Shown here one piece after another: positions 7,313 to 13,957 of a DNA stretch of 57,886 nt. This DNA comes from an uncultured Prevotellaceae bacterium. GTDB lineage: Bacteria; Bacteroidota; Bacteroidia; Bacteroidales; Bacteroidaceae. The position numbers and the translations under genes are program-made. Every line of letters begins with the position of its first letter. Position 1 is the stretch's first letter. The stretch covers positions 1 to 57,886 of the forward strand of contig CADBAP010000003.1 of NCBI GenBank assembly GCA_902792685.1, given 5' to 3'. A model generated the notes under the pieces. That model was given only the letters and a program-made list of their open reading frames with translations. It did not search any database and was not told the DNA's origin.

Positions 7313-7816
7313 ATGGAAACAAATATTAGACTTTACGCATTCAATTATGACGAGGCAAAGACCTATCTTTGGGCAACGGTATTTGTTGCTTGCAATCTGG
7401 TGCTGCCTCAAGTGTTCCACCTCATTCCGCAGGGCGGTGTCATCTTCTCACCACTATCGCTTGTCATCCTTGCCGGTGCCTACAAGTTCGGATGGAAGAC
7501 AGGACTTCTTGCTGCCCTGCTCTCACCGTTTGTGAACCATCTGTTAACAGGGATGCCCGCTATGGCCGTACTGCCTGTGATGACGCTGAAACTTGCTATT
7601 CTCGCCCTTGTTGCCGGCTTTACCGCCCAACACTTCAAAACGGTCAGTCTGCCGCTGATCATCGGTGTCGTTCTCGTCAGCAAGGCCATTGGCTGTTTTG
7701 GTGAACTGCTTCTGACAGGCGGTATCGATGCAACGATTGCCGATTTCACCATCGGATGGCCCGGCCTACTTCTTCAAGTCATCGGAGCTTGGCTGATACT
7801 CACGAAATTGAAGTAA
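7313..7816 (+). CDS. ECF transporter S component-like membrane protein
   Basis: 167 residues, five or six hydrophobic segments, with features of the substrate-binding S subunit of energy-coupling-factor importers as found in Bacteroidales: NLVLPQVFHLIPQGG, GAYKFGWKTGLLAALLSPFVNH and LPVMTLKLAI. S components capture a vitamin or metal and work with shared EcfA/EcfT proteins encoded elsewhere. No EcfA, EcfT or riboswitch is seen nearby, so the substrate is unknown. The 95-base spacer upstream is A-rich before the ATG and has no clear -7 box, so it may be read through from the MATE gene. Its 3' end overlaps the convergent gene by 51 bases. Confidence 0.75.
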   Translation: METNIRLYAFNYDEAKTYLWATVFVACNLVLPQVFHLIPQGGVIFSPLSLVILAGAYKFGWKTGLLAALLSPFVNHLLTGMPAMAVLPVMTLKLAILALVAGFTAQHFKTVSLPLIIGVVLVSKAIGCFGELLLTGGIDATIADFTIGWPGLLLQVIGAWLILTKLK

Positions 7817-8437
7817 CAGTTCTTTCTCAAAGATGTTTCGCTCTACAATCCTGTAGTGCGGATGATAGGCATCACGGTATTCTGGCGAATGGCTGATAGC
7901 ATATTTGCCGACAGAGAGAACACTGTCGATGAACTGTTTGTCATCTTGGTAGTTCGGCAAATCCAGTTTCATCTGGTCAATCGTACCAATCATCCTATTC
8001 CAGCGTTCACGCCACGACTCAACGGAAGGACGAGTTTGAACGTTTGCACTGCGGATGAAGGCATCGAGGAGTTGGTCTTCTGTGATAATGCCCTCCTTGA
8101 TAGCCCTGATGCTAATACGGAAATAGCAGCTGTCTGTCCCGCATGGCTCGTAGTACCAGGACATGAGGTCGTCAAGACTGGTCGAATTCAACTCTTCATC
8201 CAAATAGGCCTTGACCCTTTGCCTGTCAGAAACCAGATGTTCGGCTCCCATGTAGTCCTGGAAACACGACTTATAGATATCCAGCAACCGCGACTTCGGA
8301 TAGGTCTGCAACTGTCTGTTGACGAATCCCACGACAGAAAGCTGGCACGCACCGCTTGAGAACTGGTACTCACCGTTTTCTTGTGCTGATACTGCGACTG
8401 ACAATACCAGAAAAAATGACAACAGTAATTTTCTCAT
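7766..8437 (-). CDS. Conserved secreted protein of unknown function
   Basis: 223 residues with a cleavable signal peptide (MRKLLLSFFLVLSVAVSAQ). The mature protein is mostly helical in composition with conserved-looking blocks: YKSCFQDYMGAEHLVSD, SWYYEPCGTDSCYFRISI, QLLDAFIRSAN and YHPHYRIVERNIFEKELL. I recall similar unnamed Bacteroidales proteins but no defined function. It is transcribed leftward from its own promoter and its last 17 codons overlap the ECF gene end to end. Confidence 0.8.
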   Translation of the reverse strand: MRKLLLSFFLVLSVAVSAQENGEYQFSSGACQLSVVGFVNRQLQTYPKSRLLDIYKSCFQDYMGAEHLVSDRQRVKAYLDEELNSTSLDDLMSWYYEPCGTDSCYFRISIRAIKEGIITEDQLLDAFIRSANVQTRPSVESWRERWNRMIGTIDQMKLDLPNYQDDKQFIDSVLSVGKYAISHSPEYRDAYHPHYRIVERNIFEKELLLQFREYQPSSDDLKK

Positions 8438-8450
8438 GTTAATTTTGGTG

Positions 8451-8480
8451 CAAATATAGCGATAATCCCGTAATTTTCAA
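8451..8480 (-). promoter_or_regulatory. Promoter for the secreted unknown protein
   Basis: Minus-strand TTG (8478-8480), 19 bases, TATATTTG (8451-8458). It is back-to-back with the rightward -7 box at 8481-8488. Confidence 0.6.
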
Positions 8481-8488
8481 TATCTTTG
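8481..8488 (+). promoter_or_regulatory. -7 box of the ferredoxin-type gene
   Basis: TATCTTTG about 37 bases before the ATG at 8526; no good -33 element was found at the usual spacing. Confidence 0.55.
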
Positions 8489-8525
8489 CAAATAAAAACT
8501 GCGAATCTAAGAATAAAGAATAAAT

Positions 8526-9242
8526 ATGGCACAGAAAAAGAAAAACTTCCATCGTCACTTTGCAACGCCTGGATTAAACCTCTACTGGATTATCATTGCG
8601 TATATCATCATCGGATGGTTCTATCCAGTGGTTGGACTCATCGCCATTATTTGCATGATAGGTCCTGTACTCACATCCGTCTGGAAGGGACGCTGGTGGT
8701 GCGGACATGTCTGTCCTCGCGGCAATCTATACGACCGCCTGCTGTCGAAATATTCACCGCATCGTGAGATACCGAAGTTCGTGCGCACCTTCAGTTTCCG
8801 CCTGTTCATGGTGTTCTTCATCTTCGGTATGTTCGGCATCCAGCTGACATTCACTGTTCCATGGAGTGAGGGCGGATTGGCGATGTGGAGCGGTATCGGT
8901 CGCGTGTTCTGGACGATTATTGTGATAACCACCATTGTTGGTGTCACACTGAACTTCATCTATGCACCACGCACCTGGTGCTCGTTCTGTCCAATGGGTA
9001 CCCTCTCACGCTGGGTAGCTCCGAAGCATGCACCATTGCCCAAGCCGTTTACGAATATCCACGTATCGAGTGCGTGTCAGATGAAATGTAAGAGCTGTGC
9101 CCGCGTCTGTCCGATGCAGCTCACACCCTACGACTGCCGTGGACAGGAAATAGGTTATCTCGATCCTGACTGTCTGAAATGTGGCAAGTGCGTACTGGCC
9201 TGTCCTACGAAGATTATGACATTGAAACACATGGATGTATAA
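8526..9242 (+). CDS. Membrane 4Fe-4S ferredoxin-type protein (NapH/MauN-like)
   Basis: 238 residues with about four membrane segments and two kinds of Cys motif. Membrane-side CxxxCP-type motifs occur near residue 59 (WCGHVCPRGNLYD) and near 152 (WCSFCPMGTLSRW); the C-terminal region has two ferredoxin clusters, CKSCARVCP (about 188) and CLKCGKCVLACP (about 216). Such proteins pass electrons between quinones or flavoproteins and periplasmic or cytoplasmic partners. The partner is unknown. A HAD phosphatase gene follows after nine bases. Confidence 0.88.
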   Translation: MAQKKKNFHRHFATPGLNLYWIIIAYIIIGWFYPVVGLIAIICMIGPVLTSVWKGRWWCGHVCPRGNLYDRLLSKYSPHREIPKFVRTFSFRLFMVFFIFGMFGIQLTFTVPWSEGGLAMWSGIGRVFWTIIVITTIVGVTLNFIYAPRTWCSFCPMGTLSRWVAPKHAPLPKPFTNIHVSSACQMKCKSCARVCPMQLTPYDCRGQEIGYLDPDCLKCGKCVLACPTKIMTLKHMDV

Positions 9243-9251
9243 ACAGAAACG

Positions 9252-9911
9252 ATGAGCAAAGGACTGATTATTTTCGACTTTGACGGTACACTGGGCGATA
9301 CCAGAAGGAATATCGTCACGACTATGCAGATGACCATAGCAGAGCTGCACCTGCCCAACCGTAACGAGGAAGAGTGTGCAGCCACTATCGGACTGCCGCT
9401 GGCAGCATGCTTCAAAGCGTTATTCCCCGACCTGCAGGAGGAATTGATTGACCGATGTGCTGAAACATACAGACGACTCTTCAATGAGAATCTGAAAAAC
9501 ATCCGGCCAGAGGCATTCCCCGACGTTGTGGAAACGCTGGCTGTCCTCCATCAGAAAGGTTTTACACTCACGATTGCCTCTTCACGATCCCACAACTCTC
9601 TCGCTGAGTTGACTCATAATATGGGCATTGCCGACCACATCCCCTATTTACTTGGTGCAGATGATGTGAAAGAGGCCAAGCCAAAGCCGGAGCCTGTTCT
9701 GAAAACCCTTGCCGACATGCACTTTGATGCTGACGAAGCGCTCGTAGTCGGCGATATGGCAGTAGATATCCAGATGGGAGCCGCTGCAGGAGTCAAGACC
9801 TGTGGTGTGACATGGGGCAATGGAACCAGGGATGAACTCATACAAGCAGGGGCAGATTACATCATTGATCAGATGAAAGAACTGATAGGAATTGTAAACT
9901 GCACTTCATGA
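9252..9911 (+). CDS. HAD hydrolase, phosphoglycolate phosphatase-like
   Basis: 219 residues of the HAD superfamily with all four motifs: nucleophile DFDGTLGDT (residues 9-17), motif II TIASSRS, motif III Lys in KEAKPKPEP, and motif IV GDMAVDIQMGAAAG. The cap insertion between motifs I and II is the helical type seen in phosphoglycolate phosphatases and beta-phosphoglucomutases. The exact substrate is not readable. It is probably co-transcribed with the preceding ferredoxin-type gene. Confidence 0.88.
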   Translation: MSKGLIIFDFDGTLGDTRRNIVTTMQMTIAELHLPNRNEEECAATIGLPLAACFKALFPDLQEELIDRCAETYRRLFNENLKNIRPEAFPDVVETLAVLHQKGFTLTIASSRSHNSLAELTHNMGIADHIPYLLGADDVKEAKPKPEPVLKTLADMHFDADEALVVGDMAVDIQMGAAAGVKTCGVTWGNGTRDELIQAGADYIIDQMKELIGIVNCTS

Positions 9912-9990
9912 AGGAGAATGTGTTTGCACGCATCGAGCCTTTCTGCCAATAATTTGAGTATGCAATATGAAGTGGACGGTACTATCAGTG

Positions 9991-10158
9991 ATGGATTTCA
10001 AAGGAAAAACAGCCGTCATAACTGGTGGTGCACAGGGCATCGGACGGTGTATTGTGGAGGAGTTTCAGAAAGCAGGCGCTACGGCTTGTGTGATAGATTT
10101 ACGAAACCTTATTTCAGCGGCTATGTCAATTGAACAAAAAATCAGGCAAATTTGCTGA
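9991..10158 (+). pseudogene. Remnant of a short-chain dehydrogenase/reductase
   Basis: From the ATG at 9991 the frame reads MDFKGKTAVITGGAQGIG and on to KAGATACVIDL, an unmistakable first Rossmann strand and glycine motif (TGGxxGIG) of a short-chain dehydrogenase. After about 37 residues the similarity ends and a stop follows at 10158, whereas intact family members have about 250 residues. The catalytic Tyr-xxx-Lys region is missing. It is a 5' fragment left by a deletion. Confidence 0.75.
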
Positions 10159-10176
10159 TAATTCAATGTTTTTCGC

Positions 10177-10184
10177 TATCTTTG
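10177..10184 (+). promoter_or_regulatory. -7 box before the flavoprotein operon
   Basis: TATCTTTG, 36 bases before the ATG at 10220. A TTTG at 10151-10154 is 22 bases upstream, slightly longer than the usual spacing. Confidence 0.6.
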
Positions 10185-10219
10185 CGACATATTTTCAATA
10201 CTACTAAGCAAATACAATT

Positions 10220-10735
10220 ATGAAAGTTCTGATTTTACAAGGCTCGCCACGAGCCAAAGGCAACACCGCTTGGATGGCGGAAGAATACAAGAAGGCTGCC
10301 GAAGCAGCAGGTCATGAAGTGACGCTGGTGAATGTGTCGAAGAAGAAGATTGCAGGCTGTCTGGCTTGCGAGTACTGTCATAACAAAGGTAACGGTGCCT
10401 GCATCCAGAAGGACGACATGCAGGAGCTTTATCCGCTGATGAATGAGGCCGAGGCATTGGTGCTGGCCGCCCCCATCTATTATTTCACCCTCTGCGCACA
10501 GATTCAGGCTCCCATCCAGCGCATGTACTGCGTGAATGCACCTGCTAAAGTGAAGAAGATGGCGCTGCTGATGTCATCCTATTCGCCTGGTGTCTATGAC
10601 GGATCTACAGCTGAGTTCCGTGACATCTGCAACTACTGGAAAGTAGAGAACATGGGCTTCGTCAGTGCCAAAATTGACGAGCAGAAGACTGAGGAAACCA
10701 AACAGAAAGTAATTGAACTTGCCGGAAAACTGTAA
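10220..10735 (+). CDS. Flavodoxin-fold NAD(P)H-dependent oxidoreductase / iron-sulfur flavoprotein-like
   Basis: 171 residues beginning with the FMN-binding motif ILQGSPRAKGNT. Residues 47-62 hold a Cys cluster (GCLACEYCHNKGNGAC) like that of iron-sulfur flavoproteins, although spacing alone does not prove a cluster. Family members reduce quinones, azo or nitro compounds, or act as electron carriers. It heads a run of three rightward genes with gaps of 4 and 12 bases. Confidence 0.87.
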   Translation: MKVLILQGSPRAKGNTAWMAEEYKKAAEAAGHEVTLVNVSKKKIAGCLACEYCHNKGNGACIQKDDMQELYPLMNEAEALVLAAPIYYFTLCAQIQAPIQRMYCVNAPAKVKKMALLMSSYSPGVYDGSTAEFRDICNYWKVENMGFVSAKIDEQKTEETKQKVIELAGKL

Positions 10736-10739
10736 AATC

Positions 10740-11558
10740 ATGATGAAAAAACCAATATTTCTGCTCATTTCAATCTTCGTGCTCTGCACAGCCTTCATGC
10801 CCGGTAAGGTGACGACCATCTTCATCATCGGTGACTCAACCGCTGCCAACAAGGACACCACTGGCGGCAAGCAGGAACGCGGCTGGGGCATGATGCTACA
10901 ACAGTATTTCGATGCCAACTATGTGGTCGTTGACAATCATGCTGTCAACGGTCGTTCATCGAAGAGTTTTATCAGTGAGGGACGATGGGACAAGGTGCTG
11001 GAGAAGATAAAACCCGGCGACTATGTCATCATCCAGTTTGGCCATAACGACGAGAAACCGCAGCCTGAACGCCATACCGATCCTGGATCTACCTTCGACT
11101 ACAATCTGGCTAAATACATACGAGAGACCCGTGAACATGGCGGCATTCCCGTTCTGATGAACTGCGTGGTGCGTCGCAATTTCATGGTGAAGGCGCCTGA
11201 GATTGCTGACGACGAGTTGCTGCGCACGTCCACCTTTAAGGACGGTGTGAGAATGGTTGAGGGCGACTCCCTGATCGACACGCACGGCCTGTATGCGCAG
11301 GCTCCACGCGACGTAGCCCGCCGCATGAATTGCCTCTTCGTGGATGCCAACAAGATTACCCACGACTTGGAACAGGGACTTGGTCGTGAGGAGTCCAAGA
11401 AACTCCACATGTGGTTCCTGCCCGGTCAGGAGCCAAGCGAGCCAAAGGGCAAGCAGGACAATACCCACTACAACATCTATGGCGCAAGCACGGTTGCCAA
11501 GCTGTTGGCCGATGCCCTCTGCGAGGAGATTCCCCTACTGAAGAAATACCGGAAATAA
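10740..11558 (+). CDS. SGNH hydrolase, rhamnogalacturonan acetylesterase-like
   Basis: 272 residues with a signal peptide. The four SGNH blocks are clear: IIGDSTAANK with nucleophile Ser33, NGRSSKSF (Gly), FGHNDEKPQ (Asn) and the C-terminal DNTHYNIYGA with catalytic Asp and His. The overall pattern resembles carbohydrate esterase family 12, which removes acetyl groups from pectin rhamnogalacturonan; that specificity is inferred. No other pectin gene is nearby. Two adjacent ATG codons (10740, 10743) are possible starts. Confidence 0.85.
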   Translation: MMKKPIFLLISIFVLCTAFMPGKVTTIFIIGDSTAANKDTTGGKQERGWGMMLQQYFDANYVVVDNHAVNGRSSKSFISEGRWDKVLEKIKPGDYVIIQFGHNDEKPQPERHTDPGSTFDYNLAKYIRETREHGGIPVLMNCVVRRNFMVKAPEIADDELLRTSTFKDGVRMVEGDSLIDTHGLYAQAPRDVARRMNCLFVDANKITHDLEQGLGREESKKLHMWFLPGQEPSEPKGKQDNTHYNIYGASTVAKLLADALCEEIPLLKKYRK

Positions 11559-11570
11559 CAGCGGAATACC

Positions 11571-13031
11571 ATGACGCTCACGTTTCATCCTTTGACGTTG
11601 TCCGACCGCGAGGCAATGCAGGCCGTGATGCTTCATTCGGGGCGGCGCAACTGCAACTACACCTTTGCCAACCTTGTGGGATGGCAGTTCTGGTACAACA
11701 CCGAGGTGTGTGTGCTTGACAACGCCGTGGTGCTGCGCTATACCTTCGATGGCCAGCGAGCGTATATGGTTTGCACGTCAGAAGCGTTGTCGCAGGAATT
11801 GCTGGAGGCTTTATGGGACGACAGCCATGGAGAATTGACACTGATTGGCCTTGAAGATTCACAATTGGCCCAATGGTCAAAGGACAACCAACGGTTGCTG
11901 CCCACGGGGAAAAACAAAGGTCAATGGTCAATTTCATCGTCGCCGCTTCGCGACCAATACGATTACATCTATCGTCGCACTGATCTCGCAACGCTTCACG
12001 GCAAGCACCTGGACGCCAAGCGTAATCACATCCGTCGTTTCCGCTCAAAGCATCCCGATTTCGAATACTGGCCTCTTACGCCGGAATCCTTTGACGAATG
12101 TCGCCGGTTGACAGAAATTTGGCTGAGGGAGAAAAACGAAGGTCAAAACAGGAATGATGGTTCGCCCCCTTCGACAGGCTCACCACAAGAAACCATTGAT
12201 GCCGAGCATCGCGTGATGGAAACCATTTTTTCGAATTGGGACGCTCTCGGCATGATTGGCGGAGGCATCTTTGTAGATGGTCGTATGGTCGCTTTCACAT
12301 ACGGATCCGCTGTCACTACCGACACCTTCGACGTCTGTGTGGAGAAAGCCGACCGGCATGTAGAGGGTGCATTTGCCATCATCAACCAGCAGTTTGCTGA
12401 GCATCTGCCAGAGCAATACATCTATCTGAACCGCGAAGAAGATATGGGAATCCCTGGTCTTCGCCAGGCGAAACTGTCGTATCACCCTGAAATACTGTTG
12501 ACCTACAATGTGGTCAAGGTAACCTCTCACCACCTACCTCTTACCTCTTACCTCTCAAGGATGACGTCCGATGACGCGCCGCTGACCGTTGACTGGATGG
12601 TGCAACAATACGGTTTCGACCGCGCTGAGGTGGAGTCGTGGGTGCAAGACCTGCATTTCAACTGGCCGCTGAGTGTCAAGGCCTTAGATGAAAACGGCCA
12701 AGTCATCGGACTGCTCAATATGAGTGATTATCGGATTGAGGAGGAGACGCCGCAGATCCTGAAAGACCAGCCAGAACTGCTAACGAGTCTCAACGCCCAG
12801 CGTTATACCGCCGTCTTTTCGTTCATCGTGGCAGAAAAATATCGTGGTACCCGATTGAACTACGACATGCTGATGTCTGTTATGCCCGAATTGAAAGACC
12901 GGTTCGATTTCATCTTCATTCCCGTACTGCATCGCCTCAAGACCCATCAATACTGGCAACGTTGGGGTGCCAAAGAGTTCTACCGCGATACAGATTGTGT
13001 GTATTACAAATTGGATTTGGTAACGCGCTAA
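11571..13031 (+). CDS. DUF2156 (lysyltransferase-like) protein fused to a GNAT-like domain
   Basis: 486 residues. The first roughly 300 resemble DUF2156, related to the C-terminal domain of phosphatidylglycerol lysyltransferase: NYTFANLVGWQFWY, then GGGIFVDGRMVAFTYGS and a terminal YLNREEDMGIPGLRQAK. Residues about 325-486 look like a separate acetyltransferase fold (GQVIGLLNMSDYRI ... FSFIVAEKYRGTRLNYDML ... QRWGAKEFY). The joins are odd: translated mini-repeats occur at 11917-11936 (GGTCAATGGTCAAT type), 12165-12190 (CCCTTCGACAGGCTCA) and 12526-12556 (TACCTCTTACCTCT), giving linkers such as SPPSTGSP and SHHLPLTSYL. Substrate unknown. Confidence 0.8.
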   Translation: MTLTFHPLTLSDREAMQAVMLHSGRRNCNYTFANLVGWQFWYNTEVCVLDNAVVLRYTFDGQRAYMVCTSEALSQELLEALWDDSHGELTLIGLEDSQLAQWSKDNQRLLPTGKNKGQWSISSSPLRDQYDYIYRRTDLATLHGKHLDAKRNHIRRFRSKHPDFEYWPLTPESFDECRRLTEIWLREKNEGQNRNDGSPPSTGSPQETIDAEHRVMETIFSNWDALGMIGGGIFVDGRMVAFTYGSAVTTDTFDVCVEKADRHVEGAFAIINQQFAEHLPEQYIYLNREEDMGIPGLRQAKLSYHPEILLTYNVVKVTSHHLPLTSYLSRMTSDDAPLTVDWMVQQYGFDRAEVESWVQDLHFNWPLSVKALDENGQVIGLLNMSDYRIEEETPQILKDQPELLTSLNAQRYTAVFSFIVAEKYRGTRLNYDMLMSVMPELKDRFDFIFIPVLHRLKTHQYWQRWGAKEFYRDTDCVYYKLDLVTR

Positions 13032-13034
13032 TCC

Positions 13035-13319
13035 TTATTTGCGCTTGGGGTTCTTGGGAAACCAGCCCCTTTCTACGCGTTTCTTCTGTTCGAAGAGTTC
13101 ACCGACGCCCCACAGTGCTGAGGCACCGAAAACGCCCACGACAGCAGAAACAACCGTATTCTCAATAAACAAAGCAGCAACGATCGCCGCCACACCTATC
13201 AACAGGAACACGACCCAAGGTCGTGTTCCCCAGTAATACTCCGTCTTGATCACAATCGGATGCCAGATTCCAATCGTCAAGAACGTACATGCCGCAATGA
13301 TAATTCCAGTGAAATACAT
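13035..13319 (-). CDS. DUF4491 small membrane protein
   Basis: 94 residues from the ATG at 13319, with three hydrophobic segments (YFTGIIIAACTFLTIGIWHP, VVFLLIGVAAIVAALF, TVVSAVVGVFGASALWGVGELFEQ) and a basic C-terminus. This matches the DUF4491 family of Bacteroidetes membrane proteins, function unknown. The frame stays open to a TTG at 13343, but that lies inside the promoter, so 13319 was chosen. Its stop is four bases from the stop of the convergent DUF2156 gene. Confidence 0.85.
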   Translation of the reverse strand: MYFTGIIIAACTFLTIGIWHPIVIKTEYYWGTRPWVVFLLIGVAAIVAALFIENTVVSAVVGVFGASALWGVGELFEQKKRVERGWFPKNPKRK

Positions 13320-13340
13320 CGTCTTTTCAATTCTTTGTTG

Positions 13341-13348
13341 CAAAGGTA
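13341..13348 (-). promoter_or_regulatory. -7 box of the DUF4491 gene
   Basis: TACCTTTG on the minus strand, 21 bases upstream of the ATG at 13319. Confidence 0.55.
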
Positions 13349-13391
13349 CAAAGAAATTCTGAAAACAACACTCGATACCTACTTATAAATA

Positions 13392-13412
13392 ACACAAAGG
13401 GACCCTTTGTGT
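13392..13412. repeat. 21-base palindrome
   Basis: ACACAAAGGG and CCCTTTGTGT flank a single central base, a perfect 10-bp inverted repeat. The near-zero spacer points to a protein-binding site or cruciform rather than an RNA hairpin. Confidence 0.6.
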
Positions 13413-13460
13413 GAAAGAATCAGGGAATAGTGGGTCGACTATTTTCACTGTAGCATAAAG

Positions 13461-13498
13461 AATGCGGGCGTCCTCAACATTGTTGAAAGCGCCCGCAT
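13461..13498 (-). terminator. Strong hairpin, possible terminator of an orphan leftward transcript
   Basis: ATGCGGGCG (13462-13470) pairs with CGCCCGCAT (13490-13498), and the loop contains a further TCAACA/TGTTGA pairing. T-rich tracts on either side are modest, so termination is plausible but not certain in either direction. Confidence 0.5.
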
Positions 13499-13812
13499 CA
13501 TTATCCAATTTCTAACTTTTTTCTTGTGAAAGACTGGCCTCACGGCTGGTCTATCGCTCCTGAAACAATCTTTTCTTTTTACCTATTAACTAAAAACCTA
13601 ATTGATAACCTAAAAAACAAACCTAATAACTAACCTAAAACCTATATTACTAACAAAACTAAATATCAATCTTTTATTTCCTGTATCTACAATCTAAACA
13701 ATCTTTTCCATCTGCTAAACCTATTCAAATCGAATGCCTTGACAATTCAAATCAATCTGTCGTTGACTATTCTTTTTGTCCTTTGAACACCGCTTGTGTT
13801 CTTTTGACGATG

Positions 13813-13845
13813 CAAAGGTACGACTGTTTGCGCACACAATCCAAA
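13813..13845 (-). promoter_or_regulatory. Orphan leftward promoter in the 13.3-14.0 kb spacer
   Basis: Minus-strand TTTG (13842-13845), 21 bases, TACCTTTG (13813-13820). Transcription would run left from about 13806 through 300 bases without a convincing reading frame to the hairpin at 13461-13498. No gene was recognised in 13349-13957; the rest of the spacer is A/T-rich with many CCTAA words (13581-13645). Confidence 0.5.
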
Positions 13846-13880
13846 TATTTGTTCCATTTTTCTTTAAAAATATGCAATTT

Positions 13881-13896
13881 CTTGATTTAAATCAAG
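13881..13896. promoter_or_regulatory. FNR/CRP-like palindromic site
   Basis: CTTGATTTAAATCAAG is a perfect palindrome containing TTGAT-N4-ATCAA, the consensus of FNR-type regulators. It is centred about 82 bases upstream of the predicted leftward start near 13806. A second 6-bp inverted repeat, TTGTGT/ACACAA, lies at 13899-13914. Binding is inferred; A/T-rich palindromes can arise by chance. Confidence 0.35.
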
Positions 13897-13957
13897 CCTT
13901 GTGTGCGAACACAATAGGCAAAATGGACTCAAAAAGGGGGGGGATTGGAGTCGTGGA

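Noticed and set aside
9918..10133. 71-codon frame after the HAD gene
   Set aside because: It overlaps the dehydrogenase remnant in another frame and has no protein-like pattern.
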